A stretch of 64,000 nt of DNA from Pseudomonas poae. Lineage in GTDB: Bacteria; Pseudomonadota; Gammaproteobacteria; Pseudomonadales; Pseudomonadaceae. A model generated the notes under the pieces. The model did no database searches and was not told the origin of the DNA. It saw nothing but the letters and a program-made list of their open reading frames with translations. A program made the translations under genes and the position numbers. The stretch lies in assembly GCA_028869255.1 (NCBI GenBank), contig CP110972.1:129001-193000 (forward strand), given 5' to 3'. Shown one piece after another: positions 18,742-29,729 of the stretch (positions are counted from its first letter, which is position 1; each line of letters opens with the position of its first letter).

Positions 18742-19956
18742 ATGAAATTGCCGATTTACCTTGATTACTCAGCGACCACCCCGGTTGATCCGCGTGTCGC
18801 GCAAAAGATGAGCGAATGCCTGCTGGTTGACGGAAACTTCGGCAACCCGGCCTCCCGTTCCCACGTATTCGGCTGGAAAGCCGAGGAAGCGGTCGAGAAC
18901 GCTCGTCGTCAGGTTGCTGACCTGGTGGGTGCAGACCCGCGTGAAATCGTCTGGACCTCCGGTGCCACCGAATCCGACAACCTGGCAATCAAGGGCGCGG
19001 CGCATTTCTACGCGACCAAAGGCAAGCACCTGATCACCACCAAGATTGAGCACAAGGCTGTCCTCGACACCATGCGCCAACTGGAGCGTGAAGGTTTCGA
19101 GGTGACTTACCTTGAGCCGACCACCGACGGTATCGTTACCCCGGCGATGATCGAAGCCGCGCTGCGTGAAGACACCATCCTGGTTTCCGTGATCCACGTG
19201 AACAACGAAATCGGTACTATCAACGACATCGCGGCCATCGGCGAGCTGACCCGTTCCAAGGGCATCCTGCTGCACGTCGACGCGGCTCAGTCCACCGGCA
19301 AGGTCGACATCGACCTGTCGAAGCTGAAAGTCGACCTGATGTCGTTCTCTGCCCACAAAACCTACGGCCCTAAAGGCATCGGCGCGCTGTACGTAAGTCG
19401 CAAGCCTCGCGTGCGCATCGAAGCCACCATGCACGGTGGCGGTCACGAGCGCGGCATGCGTTCCGGCACCCTGGCGACCCACCAGATCGTCGGCATGGGC
19501 GAAGCCTTCCGTGTAGCCAAAGAAGACATGGCTGCCGAAAATGTGCGCATCAAGGCCCTGAGTGATCGCTTCTACAAGCAGGTCGAGAACCTTGAAGAGC
19601 TGTACATCAACGGCAGCATGACCGCCCGTGTACCGCACAACCTGAATTTGAGCTTCAACTATGTCGAAGGCGAGTCGCTGATCATGGCGCTCAAGGACCT
19701 GGCGGTTTCGTCCGGTTCGGCCTGCACCTCGGCGTCCCTTGAGCCTTCGTATGTGTTGCGCGCCCTGGGCCGCAATGACGAACTGGCACACAGCTCGATC
19801 CGCTTTACGTTCGGCCGCTTCACCACCGAAGAACAAGTCGACTACGCCGCGCAGAAAGTCTGCGAGGCCGTCAACAAGCTCCGCGTTCTGTCCCCGCTGT
19901 GGGACATGTACAAGGACGGCGTCGACATTTCCAAGATCGAGTGGGCGGCACACTAA
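18742..19956 (+). CDS. iscS: Cysteine desulfurase IscS
   Basis: IscS is a PLP enzyme that takes sulfur from L-cysteine and passes it as persulfide to IscU and other acceptors. It has 404 aa, the usual length. The PLP lysine is K206 in [14 protein letters not shown], and the persulfide-forming Cys is C328 in [14 protein letters not shown]. The N terminus [19 protein letters not shown] is diagnostic. It starts 50 bp after iscR with a good ribosome site (TTAGGAGAAAG). iscU follows after 99 bp. Confidence 0.98.
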   Translation: MKLPIYLDYSATTPVDPRVAQKMSECLLVDGNFGNPASRSHVFGWKAEEAVENARRQVADLVGADPREIVWTSGATESDNLAIKGAAHFYATKGKHLITTKIEHKAVLDTMRQLEREGFEVTYLEPTTDGIVTPAMIEAALREDTILVSVIHVNNEIGTINDIAAIGELTRSKGILLHVDAAQSTGKVDIDLSKLKVDLMSFSAHKTYGPKGIGALYVSRKPRVRIEATMHGGGHERGMRSGTLATHQIVGMGEAFRVAKEDMAAENVRIKALSDRFYKQVENLEELYINGSMTARVPHNLNLSFNYVEGESLIMALKDLAVSSGSACTSASLEPSYVLRALGRNDELAHSSIRFTFGRFTTEEQVDYAAQKVCEAVNKLRVLSPLWDMYKDGVDISKIEWAAH

Positions 19957-20055
19957 ATATAGAAGCCGCCACCCAAGCTCTGTAGGAACGTGGCGGAAAA
20001 CGCAGGCGTTTTTACAGGGTTCCAGAGCGGCCCTGATGAGTGAGGATTCAGTACC

Positions 20056-20442
20056 ATGGCTTACAGCGAAAAGGTCATCGACCACTACGAAAACCCGCGC
20101 AACGTCGGCAAGATGAACGCGGAAGACCCTGATGTCGGCACCGGCATGGTCGGCGCCCCGGCGTGCGGCGATGTGATGCGCCTGCAGATCAAGGTCAACG
20201 ACGCTGGCGTTATCGAAGACGCCAAGTTCAAGACCTACGGCTGCGGTTCGGCTATCGCCTCCAGCTCCCTGGCGACCGAATGGATGAAAGGCAAGACCCT
20301 GGATGAGGCTGTCACCATCAGCAACACCCAGCTGGCCGAAGAACTGGCCCTGCCGCCAGTGAAAATCCACTGCTCGGTACTCGCTGAAGACGCCATCAAG
20401 GCGGCTGTTCGCGACTACAAGCAGAAGAAAGGCTTGATCTAA
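20056..20442 (+). CDS. iscU: Fe-S cluster scaffold protein IscU
   Basis: IscU is the scaffold on which [2Fe-2S] and [4Fe-4S] clusters are built before the HscA/HscB chaperones transfer them. The 128-aa protein keeps all ligands: C37 and D39 in APACGDVM, C63 in [11 protein letters not shown], and C106 in VKIHCSVLA. It also has the LPPVK (99-103) HscA-recognition motif. It belongs to the intact iscRSUA order. Confidence 0.98.
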   Translation: MAYSEKVIDHYENPRNVGKMNAEDPDVGTGMVGAPACGDVMRLQIKVNDAGVIEDAKFKTYGCGSAIASSSLATEWMKGKTLDEAVTISNTQLAEELALPPVKIHCSVLAEDAIKAAVRDYKQKKGLI

Positions 20443-20470
20443 GCATTTGGCGACGAGTAAGGAGTCAACG

Positions 20471-20794
20471 ATGGCTATCAGCATGACAGAAGCGGCTGCG
20501 CAGCACATTCGCCGCTCCCTGAATGGGCGCGGTAAAGGTGAGGGGATTCGTCTGGGTGTTCGCACCACGGGCTGTTCCGGCCTTGCCTACGTGCTGGAGT
20601 TTGTCGACGAGGTGGTTGCGGAAGACCAGGTGTTCGAGAGTCACGGCGAAAAAGTGATCATCGACCCTAAAAGCCTGACCTATCTGGACGGCACCGAACT
20701 CGATTTCGTCAAGGAAGGGTTGAACGAAGGCTTCAAGTTCAACAACCCCAACGTACGCGGTGAATGTGGCTGCGGCGAAAGCTTCAACATCTGA
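20471..20794 (+). CDS. iscA: Fe-S assembly A-type carrier IscA
   Basis: IscA is an A-type carrier that accepts clusters or iron and delivers them to apo-proteins. It has 107 aa with the three conserved cysteines: C35 in [10 protein letters not shown], and C99 and C101 in GECGCGESF at the C terminus. The start at 20471 follows AAGGAGTCAACG; an earlier in-frame start would add eight residues that do not fit the family. hscB starts nine bases after its stop. Confidence 0.97.
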   Translation: MAISMTEAAAQHIRRSLNGRGKGEGIRLGVRTTGCSGLAYVLEFVDEVVAEDQVFESHGEKVIIDPKSLTYLDGTELDFVKEGLNEGFKFNNPNVRGECGCGESFNI

Positions 20795-20802
20795 GGCTAT
20801 TC

Positions 20803-21323
20803 GTGGGTACTCCTTGTCATTTCGCTTTATTCGAGCTGCAGCCGAGTTTTCGGCTGGACCTCGAGCAGCTTGCCACGCGCTACCGAGAGTTGGCGCGTGG
20901 GGTGCATCCGGACCGCTTCGCTGACGCTTCCGAGCGTGAGCAACGCCTGGCCCTGGAGCAATCGGCCAGCCTCAACGAAGCCTATCAGACGCTCAAAAGC
21001 CCCCGAAACGCGCGCGCTACCTGCTCGCGATGAACGGTGGCGAGTTGCCCCTGGAAGTTACGGTTCACGATCCGGACTTCCTGATGCAGCAGATGCAGTG
21101 GCGCGAAGAACTCGAAGACTTGCAGGACGAAGCCGATGTGGCGGGTGTCGCGGTCTTCAAGCGTCGTCTGAAAGTGGCCCAGGATGAGCTGAACGAAAGC
21201 TTCGCGGCTTGTTGGGATGATGCAGCGCAACGTGAGCAGGCTGAACGCCTGATGCGGCGCATGCAGTTCCTCGACAAGCTCACCTACGAAGTGCGCCAGC
21301 TAGAAGAGCGCCTCGACGATTAA
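20803..21323 (+). pseudogene. hscB: Co-chaperone HscB, broken by a one-base deletion
   Basis: HscB is the J-domain partner of HscA in cluster release from IscU. The GTG at 20803 gives [22 protein letters not shown] with the HPD motif (VHPDRFAD), which stimulates the ATPase. At about 21000 the frame fails: LKS is followed by [10 protein letters not shown] and a stop at 21033. The remainder continues in the +1 frame as [22 protein letters not shown] to 21323. Adding one base (probably a G after AAAAGC) restores an [22 protein letters not shown] junction and a protein of 173 aa, the normal length. Because the rest of the operon is intact, a sequencing error is likely. Confidence 0.9.
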
Positions 21324-21376
21324 CCCAGTGTGCTGCCCGTGATGCGCGCCTGATAGACAGATAAGACCTGATTACC

Positions 21377-23239
21377 ATGGCTCTACTGCAAATCGCCGAA
21401 CCCGGCCAAAGCCCTCAACCGCACCAGCGTCGTCTGGCGGTGGGTATTGACCTGGGCACCACCAATTCCCTGGTTGCTGCCTTGCGCAGCGGCCTGTCCG
21501 AGCCGCTGCCCGACGCCGATGGCCGGGTGATCCTTCCGTCGGCCGTGCGCTATCACGCTGATCGCACCGAAGTCGGTGAGTCGGCGAAGCTGGCGGCGTC
21601 TACCGACCCTTTGAATACCGTGCTGTCGGTCAAGCGCTTGATGGGTCGTGGGCTGTCCGACGTCAAGCAATTGGGCGATCAGCTGCCGTACCGCTTTGTC
21701 GGCGGCGAATCCCATATGCCGTTCATCGACACCGTCCAAGGCCCGAAAAGCCCGGTGGAAGTCTCGGCCGATATCCTCAAGGTGCTGCGCCAGCGAGCGG
21801 AAACCACCTTGGGCGGCGAACTCGTGGGTGCGGTGATCACCGTCCCGGCCTATTTCGATGATGCTCAGCGCCAAGCCACCAAAGATGCGGCGAAACTCGC
21901 CGGCCTGACCGTGCTGCGCCTGCTCAATGAGCCGACCGCTGCGGCTGTGGCGTATGGCCTGGATCAGCATGCTGAAGGCCTGGTCGCTATTTATGACCTG
22001 GGCGGCGGTACCTTTGATATTTCGATCCTGCGCCTGACCGGCGGCGTCTTTGAAGTGCTGGCCACCGGCGGCGACAGCGCCCTGGGCGGCGATGACTTCG
22101 ACCATGCCATTGCCGGCTGGATCATCACCAGCGCCGGTTTGTCGGCTGACCTGGACCCGGGCGCACAGCGTAACCTGCTGCAAGCCGCCTGCGCCGCCAA
22201 GGAAGCGTTGACGGATGTGGCGAGCGTTGAAGTTTCCTACGGCACCTGGTCGGCTCAACTGACCCGCGAAGCCTTCGATTCGTTGATCGAGCCCATGGTC
22301 GCCCGCAGCCTCAAGGCCTGCCGCCGCGCTGTGCGTGACTCCGGTATCGAGCTGGAAGAAGTCGGCGCCGTGGTCATGGTCGGTGGTTCTACGCGTGTTC
22401 CGCGTGTTCGCCAAGCTGTGGCCGAAGCCTTCGGTCGCCAGCCGCTGACAGAAATCGACCCGGATCAAGTGGTGGCCATTGGTGCTGCGATCCAGGCCGA
22501 TACCCTGGCTGGCAACAAGCGCGACGGTGGCGAACTGCTGCTGCTCGACGTGATTCCGTTGTCCTTGGGTCTGGAAACCATGGGCGGCCTGATGGAGAAG
22601 GTGATTCCACGCAACACCACCATCCCCGTCGCCCGCGCCCAGGACTTCACGACTTACAAAGATGGCCAGACGGCCATGATGATTCACGTGCTGCAGGGCG
22701 AGCGTGAGCTGATCAGCGACTGCCGCTCCCTGGCGCGCTTTGAATTGCGCGGCATTCCGGCGATGGTGGCCGGTGCGGCGAAGATCCGCGTGACTTACCA
22801 GGTCGACGCCGATGGCCTGCTCAGCGTGGCTGCGCGTGAGCTGGGCTCGGGCGTTGAAGCCAGCATTCAGGTCAAGCCGTCCTACGGCCTGACCGACGGC
22901 GAAATCGCCAAGATGCTCAAGGATTCGTTCCAGTACGCGGGTGACGACAAGGTCGCCCGTGTATTGCGTGAGCAGCAAGTCGATGCCCAGCGCCTGCTCG
23001 AAGCGGTGCAAGGCGCCTTGGATGCCGACGGCGAGCGCCTGCTGGATGCCGAAGAGCGTATGGTCATCGACCTGCAAATGCAGGAATTGGCCGAACTGAT
23101 GAAAGGCAACGATGGTTACGCCATCGAGCAGCAGACCAAGCGCCTGTCGCAAGTGACTGATGCCTTTGCCGCCCGCCGCATGGATCAGACGGTGAAAGCC
23201 GCACTGGCCGGGCGCAACCTGAATGAAATCGAGGAATAA
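21377..23239 (+). CDS. hscA: Fe-S assembly chaperone HscA (Hsc66)
   Basis: HscA is an Hsp70-family chaperone specialised for IscU. The 620-aa protein has the ATPase domain at the N terminus ([14 protein letters not shown], then [14 protein letters not shown] and [17 protein letters not shown]) and the substrate-binding domain from about residue 390 ([27 protein letters not shown]). A C-terminal helical lid follows. It begins 54 bp after hscB, and fdx follows after 4 bp. Confidence 0.97.
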   Translation: MALLQIAEPGQSPQPHQRRLAVGIDLGTTNSLVAALRSGLSEPLPDADGRVILPSAVRYHADRTEVGESAKLAASTDPLNTVLSVKRLMGRGLSDVKQLGDQLPYRFVGGESHMPFIDTVQGPKSPVEVSADILKVLRQRAETTLGGELVGAVITVPAYFDDAQRQATKDAAKLAGLTVLRLLNEPTAAAVAYGLDQHAEGLVAIYDLGGGTFDISILRLTGGVFEVLATGGDSALGGDDFDHAIAGWIITSAGLSADLDPGAQRNLLQAACAAKEALTDVASVEVSYGTWSAQLTREAFDSLIEPMVARSLKACRRAVRDSGIELEEVGAVVMVGGSTRVPRVRQAVAEAFGRQPLTEIDPDQVVAIGAAIQADTLAGNKRDGGELLLLDVIPLSLGLETMGGLMEKVIPRNTTIPVARAQDFTTYKDGQTAMMIHVLQGERELISDCRSLARFELRGIPAMVAGAAKIRVTYQVDADGLLSVAARELGSGVEASIQVKPSYGLTDGEIAKMLKDSFQYAGDDKVARVLREQQVDAQRLLEAVQGALDADGERLLDAEERMVIDLQMQELAELMKGNDGYAIEQQTKRLSQVTDAFAARRMDQTVKAALAGRNLNEIEE

Positions 23240-23242
23240 TTA

Positions 23243-23584
23243 ATGCCGCAGGTCATTTTTCTGCCACACGCCGAGCATTGCCCGGACGGTATGGTTGTGG
23301 AGGCTGAGACCGGCAAGTCCATCCTCGAAGTTGCCCATGACAACCATATCGAGATCGAAAGCGCGTGCGGCGGTGTCTGCGCCTGTACCACCTGCCACTG
23401 CGTGATTCGCGAGGGTTTCAACTCTCTTGAAGAAGCAGATGAGCTGGAAGAAGACTTTCTGGATCGCGCGTGGGGCCTGGAGGCGACTTCTCGCCTAAGC
23501 TGTCAGGCACGGGTCGGCACTGAAGACATCACCGTCGAAATTCCGAAATATTCGCTCAACCATGCGGCCGAAGCGCCGCATTGA
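23243..23584 (+). CDS. fdx: [2Fe-2S] ferredoxin of the ISC system
   Basis: This adrenodoxin-type ferredoxin is thought to supply electrons for cluster building on IscU/IscS. It has 113 aa with ligands C42, C48, C51 and C87 (CGGVCACTTCHC and LSCQARVG). It lies directly after hscA and just ahead of iscX. Confidence 0.97.
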   Translation: MPQVIFLPHAEHCPDGMVVEAETGKSILEVAHDNHIEIESACGGVCACTTCHCVIREGFNSLEEADELEEDFLDRAWGLEATSRLSCQARVGTEDITVEIPKYSLNHAAEAPH

Positions 23585-23598
23585 TTCAAGGAAGTGTC

Positions 23599-23799
23599 AT
23601 GAGTCTTAAATGGGTTGATGTGCAAGAGATCGCTATCCTGTTGGCCGACGGCAACCCGGATCTGGATCCTTACTCCCTGAACTTTGTAGCTTTGCGTGAC
23701 ATGGTCATGGCATTGCCAGGGTTTGAAGATGAGCGCGATCGTGGCGGTGAGAAGGTCCTGGAAGCTATCCAGACTGCCTGGAAAGAAGAACAGGACTGA
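23599..23799 (+). CDS. iscX: Fe-S assembly protein IscX
   Basis: This small acidic adaptor (66 aa) binds IscS and iron and modulates cluster synthesis. It begins MSLKWVDVQEIAILLADG and contains the conserved DLDPYSLNFVALRDMV segment. The ATG at 23599 follows AAGGAAG, and an upstream in-frame start is unsupported. It is the last gene of the isc operon. Confidence 0.95.
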   Translation: MSLKWVDVQEIAILLADGNPDLDPYSLNFVALRDMVMALPGFEDERDRGGEKVLEAIQTAWKEEQD

Positions 23800-23831
23800 C
23801 GCCTCCCTTACGCAGTTAGGCAATACCCAAG

Positions 23832-23862
23832 AACCCGCGTATAATTCGCGGGTTTAATTTTT
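23832..23862 (+). terminator. Possible terminator after iscX, overlapping a -10-like TATAAT
   Basis: The stem AACCCGCG / CGCGGGTT (23832-23839, 23846-23853) is followed by a T-rich tract. Its loop contains TATAAT (23840-23845), so the same element may also hold the -10 of an ndk promoter. The -35 (TTAGGC, 18 bp upstream) is weak. Confidence 0.5.
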
Positions 23863-23890
23863 CGTAAATTACCGTTTCTGGAGTTACACC

Positions 23891-24316
23891 ATGGCTGTTC
23901 AACGTACTTTCTCCATCATCAAGCCTGACGCTGTTGCAAAAAACGTCATCGGCGAGATCACCACTCGTTTCGAAAAAGCCGGCCTGAAGGTTGTAGCTTC
24001 GAAACTCAAGCAACTGTCCAAAGCTGAAGCTGAAGGCTTCTACGCTGAGCACAGCGCTCGTGGCTTCTTCGGCGACCTAGTTGCCTTCATGATCTCCGGC
24101 CCTGTTGTTGTTCAGGTTCTGGAAGGCGAAAACGCTATCGCTCTGAACCGTGAGCTGATGGGCGCTACCAACCCTAAAGAAGCTGCTGCCGGCACCATCC
24201 GTGCTGACTTCGCTGAGTCCATCGACGCCAACGCTGTTCACGGTTCGGACTCCGAAGCCGCCGCTGCTCGCGAAATCTCGTACTTTTTCGCTGCTACTGA
24301 AGTAACCGCTCGCTAA
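23891..24316 (+). CDS. ndk: Nucleoside diphosphate kinase
   Basis: Ndk balances nucleoside triphosphate pools by moving the gamma-phosphate through a phosphohistidine. It has 141 aa: [21 protein letters not shown] at the N terminus, and the catalytic His in [12 protein letters not shown] near residue 117. The length and motif are standard. Codon use is strongly biased toward common codons, as expected of a highly expressed gene. rlmN follows after 29 bp. Confidence 0.98.
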   Translation: MAVQRTFSIIKPDAVAKNVIGEITTRFEKAGLKVVASKLKQLSKAEAEGFYAEHSARGFFGDLVAFMISGPVVVQVLEGENAIALNRELMGATNPKEAAAGTIRADFAESIDANAVHGSDSEAAAAREISYFFAATEVTAR

Positions 24317-24345
24317 GCATCGGCTTAAAGAGTGAGGGTGAATCC

Positions 24346-25494
24346 ATGACTACATCGACTGTTAAAACCAACCTGCTGGGTCTGACTCAACAGGAAATGG
24401 AAAAATTCTTCGACTCAATCGGGGAGAAGCGTTTCCGTGCCGGTCAGGTAATGAAGTGGATTCACCACTTTGGCGTCGACGATTTCGACGCCATGACGAA
24501 CGTCAGCAAGGCCCTGCGCGACAAGCTCAAGGCCATTGCTGAAGTACGTGGCCCTGAAGTGGTCAGCGAGGACATCTCCAGCGACGGCACCCGTAAGTGG
24601 GTGGTGCGCGTGGCGTCCGGCAGCTGCGTCGAGACCGTGTACATTCCCCAGGGCAAACGCGGCACCTTGTGCGTTTCGTCCCAGGCAGGCTGTGCCCTGG
24701 ACTGCAGTTTCTGCTCCACCGGCAAGCAAGGCTTCAATAGCAACCTCACCGCCGCCGAAGTGATCGGCCAGGTGTGGATTGCCAACAAATCCTTTGGCAG
24801 CGTCCCGGCGACCGTCGACCGTGCCATCACCAACGTGGTGATGATGGGCATGGGTGAGCCGCTGCTGAACTTCGACAACGTGATTGCGGCCATGCATTTG
24901 ATGATGGACGACCTGGGCTACGGCATCTCCAAGCGCCGTGTGACCCTGTCGACCTCCGGCGTAGTGCCGATGATCGATGAGCTGGCCAAGCACATCGACG
25001 TCTCCCTGGCGTTGTCGCTGCACGCACCCAATGACGCATTGCGTAACCAATTGGTGCCGATCAACAAGAAGTATCCGCTTAAGATGCTGCTCGAATCTTG
25101 CCAGCGTTACATGGCGACCTTGGGTGAGAAGCGCGTGCTGACCATTGAGTACACCATGCTCAAGGACATCAACGACAAGGTCGAACACGCGGTCGAGATG
25201 ATCGAGTTGCTCAAGAACACCCCATGCAAGATCAACCTGATTCCGTTTAACCCGTTTCCACATTCTGGCTACGAGCGGCCGAGCAACAACGCCATCCGCC
25301 GTTTCCAGGATCAACTGCACCAGGCCGGCTACAACGTCACCGTACGCACCACCCGTGGTGAAGACATCGACGCCGCCTGTGGCCAATTGGTAGGGCAAGT
25401 GATGGATCGCACCCGCCGCAGCGAACGTTATATCGCCGTGCGCGAACTTAACGCCGCCGAAGATTTGCCGCAAATTGCTGTGAATCGAATCTGA
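24346..25494 (+). CDS. rlmN: 23S rRNA/tRNA adenine-C2 methyltransferase RlmN
   Basis: RlmN is a radical-SAM enzyme that methylates C2 of A2503 in 23S rRNA and A37 in tRNAs. The 382-aa protein has the CxxxCxxC cluster motif at 116-123 ([11 protein letters not shown]), [12 protein letters not shown], and a C-terminal Cys in [11 protein letters not shown] used for methyl transfer. The order rlmN-pilF-rodZ-ispG-hisS-yfgM-bamB-der is a conserved gammaproteobacterial cluster. Confidence 0.97.
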   Translation: MTTSTVKTNLLGLTQQEMEKFFDSIGEKRFRAGQVMKWIHHFGVDDFDAMTNVSKALRDKLKAIAEVRGPEVVSEDISSDGTRKWVVRVASGSCVETVYIPQGKRGTLCVSSQAGCALDCSFCSTGKQGFNSNLTAAEVIGQVWIANKSFGSVPATVDRAITNVVMMGMGEPLLNFDNVIAAMHLMMDDLGYGISKRRVTLSTSGVVPMIDELAKHIDVSLALSLHAPNDALRNQLVPINKKYPLKMLLESCQRYMATLGEKRVLTIEYTMLKDINDKVEHAVEMIELLKNTPCKINLIPFNPFPHSGYERPSNNAIRRFQDQLHQAGYNVTVRTTRGEDIDAACGQLVGQVMDRTRRSERYIAVRELNAAEDLPQIAVNRI

Positions 25495-25506
25495 GAGAGG
25501 ATCTCT

Positions 25507-26265
25507 ATGCCCTTGCGCCTTGCGCTGCTTTTGCTTGTTACCGGCCTCGCCGCCGGATGTGTTTCATCGGGCCATGACAGCCTTTTGCAAACCGGTAAGG
25601 GCCGTGACGAGGCGCGAGTTGCCTATGTGCAACTGGGCTTGGGTTACCTGCAGCAAGGCATGAGCGAGCAGGCCAAGGTGCCGTTGAAAAAGGCCTTGGC
25701 GCTGGACAGCGACGATGCCGATGCCAATGCGGCACTGGCCCTGGTGTTCCAGGCCCAGGCCGAGCCTGAGCTGGCCGAGCAATATTTCCACAAGGCCCTG
25801 GCCTCACGTCCCGCCGACCCGCGGCTGCTGAACAATTACGGCAGCTTCCTGTTCGAGCAGAAACGTTATGACCAGGCGGCCCTTTATTTCCAGAAAGCCA
25901 GTGCCGATACCCTCTATCCTGAACGTTCGCGGGTGTTCGAGAACCTTGGGGTAGCTTCAATGCGCCTCGGTCAGCGTGACAGCGCCCGCCAGCAACTGGA
26001 AAAAGCCCTGCATTTGAACAGTCGTCAGCCACGCGCTTTGCTCGAAATGGCTGAGTTGTCTTACGAAGACAGGCATTATGTGCCGGCACGTGACTATTAC
26101 GAGCGTTTTAGCCTGCTCAGCGGGCAAAATGCACGTAGTCTATTGCTCGGTGTGCGCCTGGCGACGGTTCATGATGAACGCGACACGGCCGCACGTTTTG
26201 GCCAGCAACTCGAACGACTCTATCCCGGTACGCCGGAATATCAGCAATACCTGTCGGAGCAATGA
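25507..26265 (+). CDS. pilF: Type IV pilus biogenesis/stability lipoprotein PilF (PilW)
   Basis: This TPR outer-membrane lipoprotein (pilotin) is needed for assembly of the PilQ secretin multimer. The 252-aa protein has a lipoprotein signal with the lipid-bearing C18 (LAAGCVSSG). About six tetratricopeptide repeats follow (ARVAYVQLGLGYLQQGMSEQA, PRLLNNYGSFLFEQKRYDQA, RAFENLG-like motifs). Its stop overlaps the rodZ start (ATGATGA), suggesting coupling. Confidence 0.95.
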   Translation: MPLRLALLLLVTGLAAGCVSSGHDSLLQTGKGRDEARVAYVQLGLGYLQQGMSEQAKVPLKKALALDSDDADANAALALVFQAQAEPELAEQYFHKALASRPADPRLLNNYGSFLFEQKRYDQAALYFQKASADTLYPERSRVFENLGVASMRLGQRDSARQQLEKALHLNSRQPRALLEMAELSYEDRHYVPARDYYERFSLLSGQNARSLLLGVRLATVHDERDTAARFGQQLERLYPGTPEYQQYLSEQ

Positions 26266-27263
26266 TGAAAGCGGCGCACCCGGAAGTTGTAGCAGCTAAT
26301 CGCGTAAACCCAGGCGAAACCTTGCGTCAGGCCCGCGAAAGCAATGGTTGGTCGCTGGCAGAAGTGGCCCTCAAGCTCAATTTGACCACCACGTCTTTGG
26401 GCAACCTGGAAGCGGGCGCGTTCGACAAGCTGCCTGGGCATACGTTCGCCCGCGGCTATATCCGTGCCTATGCCAAGTTGCTGGGCATTGATCAGGCTGT
26501 GCTGGTCCAGGAATTCGACCAATTCACCGGAACCGACTCCCAGGGCAGCAATGTGCATGGTTTGGGTCGTATTGAAGAACCGGTACGGGTTTCCCACACG
26601 ATTTTGCGAATTGTCAGCCTGTTGCTGCTGATTGCCGTGATTGGCGGCGGCTTTGTCTGGTGGCAAGACCAGACCTCCCAGCGCAGCAAAGACCTGACCA
26701 GCAACGCCATGGAGCACGTCGAAGTCGAAAGCGCCGACGGCACCACCCAGATTCATCCGCTGGATGAGCCGGAAGACCAGGCCGTCGTCGAAGGTCAGGC
26801 CGCACCTGAGGTGCCTCCGACCACTGAGCCAGCGGCGCCGGAAGCCGCCCCGGCCGAGACCGCCGCTGTAGCGGCTCCGACTGCGCCAGTTCACACCCCG
26901 GCAGCCCCGGTTGCCCAGGCCCATACACCGGCCGCGCCGGCACCGGCTCCAGCGAGCACTACGCCGGCCACCCCGGCCGCCCCGGCGATGTCGCCGCCCA
27001 CCACCCCGGCATTGATCGCTGGTGACGGCCGTGTACAGATTACCTTCATCGCTGACTGCTGGACGCAAGTCACCGATGGCAATGGCAAAGTGCTGTTTAG
27101 CGGTCTGAAGCGTAAGGGAGATACTCTTGACCAGGGCGGCAAGCCTCCTTTGACGCTGCGTCTGGGCTTTGCCCGTGGCGCGCAAGTGGCCTACAACGGC
27201 CAGCCTGTTGACGTAGCGCCGTTCACCAGTGGCGAGACCGCTCGCCTCAAGTTGGGACAATAG
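26262..27263 (+). CDS. rodZ: Cytoskeleton protein RodZ (XRE-HTH, single-span, DUF4115)
   Basis: RodZ is an inner-membrane protein that links MreB to the cell-wall elongation machinery. The 333-aa protein has a cytoplasmic helix-turn-helix (residues about 18-85, [22 protein letters not shown]), one transmembrane helix (112-134) and a long Ala/Pro-rich periplasmic linker (about 170-245). A C-terminal DUF4115 domain follows ([27 protein letters not shown]). The linker is low complexity, so antisense frames look open across it. It overlaps pilF by 4 bp, and ispG begins 2 bp after it. Confidence 0.95.
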   Translation: MMKAAHPEVVAANRVNPGETLRQARESNGWSLAEVALKLNLTTTSLGNLEAGAFDKLPGHTFARGYIRAYAKLLGIDQAVLVQEFDQFTGTDSQGSNVHGLGRIEEPVRVSHTILRIVSLLLLIAVIGGGFVWWQDQTSQRSKDLTSNAMEHVEVESADGTTQIHPLDEPEDQAVVEGQAAPEVPPTTEPAAPEAAPAETAAVAAPTAPVHTPAAPVAQAHTPAAPAPAPASTTPATPAAPAMSPPTTPALIAGDGRVQITFIADCWTQVTDGNGKVLFSGLKRKGDTLDQGGKPPLTLRLGFARGAQVAYNGQPVDVAPFTSGETARLKLGQ

Positions 27264-27265
27264 TC

Positions 27266-28375
27266 ATGCACGGCGAATCTCCAATCAAACGTCGCGTATC
27301 GCGCAAGATCTGGGTCGGCTCGGTGCCGGTGGGTGGCGACGCCCCCATCGCGGTGCAGAGCATGACCAACAGCGACACCAATGATGTGGCCGCCACCGTC
27401 GCCCAGATCAATCGTCTGGAAGCCGCTGGCGTGGACATCGTACGGGTATCCGTGCCGGACATGGACGCTGCCGAAGCCTTTGGTCGCATCAAGCAGCTGG
27501 TCAAGGTGCCGCTGGTTGCCGACATTCACTTCGATTACAAGATCGCACTGCGCGTAGCCGAACTGGGTGTGGACTGCCTGCGTATCAACCCGGGCAACAT
27601 CGGTCGCGAAGACCGTGTGCGCGCCGTGGTTGATGCTGCCCGTGACCGTGGCATTCCAATCCGCATCGGCGTCAACGCCGGTTCCCTGGAAAAAGACCTG
27701 CAGAAAAAATACGGCGAGCCGACCCCGGCGGCGCTGGTTGAATCGGCGCTGCGCCACGTTGAACACCTTGAGCGCCTGAATTTCCAGGACTTCAAGGTCA
27801 GCGTAAAGGCCTCCGACGTGTTCATGGCGGTAGAAGCCTACCGCCTGTTGGCCAAGGAAATCGTGCAGCCGCTGCACCTGGGTATCACCGAAGCCGGCGG
27901 TTTACGCTCAGGCACAGTGAAATCTGCGGTGGGTCTCGGTATGCTGCTCGCCGAAGGGATTGGCGATACTATCCGCATCTCCCTCGCGGCAGACCCGGTA
28001 GAGGAAGTGAAGGTCGGTTACGACATTCTCAAATCCCTGCGTTTGCGCTCCCGTGGCATCAACTTCATTGCCTGCCCGAGTTGCTCGCGGCAGAACTTCG
28101 ACGTGGTGAAAACCATGAACGACCTGGAGTTGCGTCTCGAAGACCTGTTGGTGCCGCTGGATGTTGCGGTCATTGGCTGTGTGGTCAACGGGCCGGGTGA
28201 AGCCAAAGAGGCCCATGTAGGGTTGACCGGCGGTACACCGAACCTGATTTACATCGACGGCAAGCCGTCGCAGAAGTTGACGAATGACAATCTGGTGGAT
28301 GAGCTGGAAAAGCTGATCCGCCAGAAAGCAGCCGAAAAGGTTGCAGCTGACGCAGCGCTGATCGCGCGCGGCTGA
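27266..28375 (+). CDS. ispG: 4-hydroxy-3-methylbut-2-enyl diphosphate synthase (flavodoxin)
   Basis: IspG is a [4Fe-4S] enzyme of the MEP isoprenoid pathway that converts methylerythritol cyclodiphosphate to HMBPP. The 369-aa bacterial short form has a TIM barrel in the N-terminal part ([19 protein letters not shown]). Cluster cysteines lie in [14 protein letters not shown] and [15 protein letters not shown]. hisS follows after 23 bp. Confidence 0.98.
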   Translation: MHGESPIKRRVSRKIWVGSVPVGGDAPIAVQSMTNSDTNDVAATVAQINRLEAAGVDIVRVSVPDMDAAEAFGRIKQLVKVPLVADIHFDYKIALRVAELGVDCLRINPGNIGREDRVRAVVDAARDRGIPIRIGVNAGSLEKDLQKKYGEPTPAALVESALRHVEHLERLNFQDFKVSVKASDVFMAVEAYRLLAKEIVQPLHLGITEAGGLRSGTVKSAVGLGMLLAEGIGDTIRISLAADPVEEVKVGYDILKSLRLRSRGINFIACPSCSRQNFDVVKTMNDLELRLEDLLVPLDVAVIGCVVNGPGEAKEAHVGLTGGTPNLIYIDGKPSQKLTNDNLVDELEKLIRQKAAEKVAADAALIARG

Positions 28376-28398
28376 TTGAACGAATTTAAGGATTTGAT

Positions 28399-29688
28399 GT
28401 GAGCAAGTCTCTGCAAGCCATTCGTGGCATGAACGACATCCTGCCGGAGCAGACGCCACTGTGGCGCTACTTCGAGAGCACGGTTGCGCGCCTGCTGGAT
28501 AACTACGGTTACAAACAGATTCGCATGCCGATCGTTGAGTTCACCGAACTGTTCAAGCGCTCCATCGGTGAAGTAACCGACATCGTCGAAAAAGAGATGT
28601 ACACCTTTGAAGACCGCAACGGCGACTCCCTGACGTTGCGTCCGGAAGGCACTGCCGCGTGCGTACGTGCTGTGCTTGAGCATGGCCTCACCGGCGGCGG
28701 CCAGCCGCAGAAGCTGTGGTACATCGGCCCGATGTTTCGCCACGAGCGCCCGCAGAAAGGCCGTTATCGCCAGTTCCACCAGATCGGCCTGGAAGTGTTC
28801 AACCTTGACGGCCCGGACATCGATGCCGAGCTGATCGTGCTGACCTGGCGCCTGTGGGGCATGCTGGGTATTCGCGACGCAGTGAAGCTTGAGCTGAACA
28901 GCCTGGGCACCAGCGAATCCCGGGGCCGCTACCGCGAAGCCCTGGTGGAGTTCCTGTCTGCCCATCTGGACAAGTTGGACGAAGACAGCCAGCGCCGTCT
29001 GAAAACCAACCCGCTGCGCGTGCTGGATACCAAGAACGCCGACACCCAAGCGGTGCTGGTCGACGCGCCGAAAATGGCCGACTACCTTGACGACGAGTCC
29101 CGCACCCATTTCGAGGGCCTCAAGGCTCGCCTGGACGCGGCCGGGATTCCGTACGTGATCAACCCGAAACTGGTGCGCGGCCTCGATTACTACAGCAAGA
29201 CCGTGTTCGAATGGGTCACCGACAAGCTTGGTGCCCAGGGCACCGTGTGTGCGGGTGGTCGTTACGACGGCCTGGTCGAGCAAATGGGCGGCAAACCGAC
29301 CACGGGCGTGGGCTTTGCCATGGGCATCGAGCGGCTGATCCTGCTGCTGGAAACCCTGGAGCAAGTCCCCGAAGAAATCTCCCGTCAGGTGGACGTGTAC
29401 TTGTGCGCCTTTGGCGAGGCCGCCGAACTGGCAGCCCTGGCCCTGAGCGAAAAAGTGCGCGACCAACTGCCGAACCTGCGCCTGCAGATCAATGCCGGCG
29501 CCGGCAGCTTCAAGAGCCAGTTCAAGAAGGCCGACAAGAGCGGTGCGCTGTATGCACTGATCCTCGGCGATGACGAGCTGGCCCAGCAAGTGATAGGTTT
29601 CAAACCCCTGCGTGGCCAGGGCGAGCAACAGAACATTGCCTTTGATGCGCTCGCTGCGCACTTGGCCACCTGCGTCGTGCAGGGTTGA
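28399..29688 (+). CDS. hisS: Histidyl-tRNA synthetase
   Basis: HisS charges tRNA-His and is a class II synthetase. The 429-aa protein begins [16 protein letters not shown] (GTG start after AAGGATTTGAT). Motif 2 is [24 protein letters not shown], and the His-specific loops are [15 protein letters not shown] and [15 protein letters not shown]. Motif 3 is [11 protein letters not shown], followed by a C-terminal anticodon-binding domain. Confidence 0.98.
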   Translation: MSKSLQAIRGMNDILPEQTPLWRYFESTVARLLDNYGYKQIRMPIVEFTELFKRSIGEVTDIVEKEMYTFEDRNGDSLTLRPEGTAACVRAVLEHGLTGGGQPQKLWYIGPMFRHERPQKGRYRQFHQIGLEVFNLDGPDIDAELIVLTWRLWGMLGIRDAVKLELNSLGTSESRGRYREALVEFLSAHLDKLDEDSQRRLKTNPLRVLDTKNADTQAVLVDAPKMADYLDDESRTHFEGLKARLDAAGIPYVINPKLVRGLDYYSKTVFEWVTDKLGAQGTVCAGGRYDGLVEQMGGKPTTGVGFAMGIERLILLLETLEQVPEEISRQVDVYLCAFGEAAELAALALSEKVRDQLPNLRLQINAGAGSFKSQFKKADKSGALYALILGDDELAQQVIGFKPLRGQGEQQNIAFDALAAHLATCVVQG

Positions 29689-29729
29689 AGCTGTCGAACA
29701 GCCGAATTTAGCGATTAAGGAGTATTGGG

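Noticed and set aside
18769..20568. Long open frame of 599 codons antisense to iscS-iscU
   Set aside because: It is a codon-bias shadow of well-supported genes on the plus strand, and its protein resembles no family.
20995..21033. Programmed ribosomal frameshift in hscB
   Set aside because: No slippery heptamer or downstream structure is visible, and programmed shifting is not a known feature of hscB. A missing base is simpler.
21383..23152. Long antisense frame across hscA
   Set aside because: It is fully explained by GC-rich codons of hscA. Such frames also occur opposite der, guaB, guaA and treC.
26820..27000. Alanine/proline repeat DNA as a possible tandem repeat locus
   Set aside because: It is the normal low-complexity linker of RodZ, with irregular codons and no fixed unit length.
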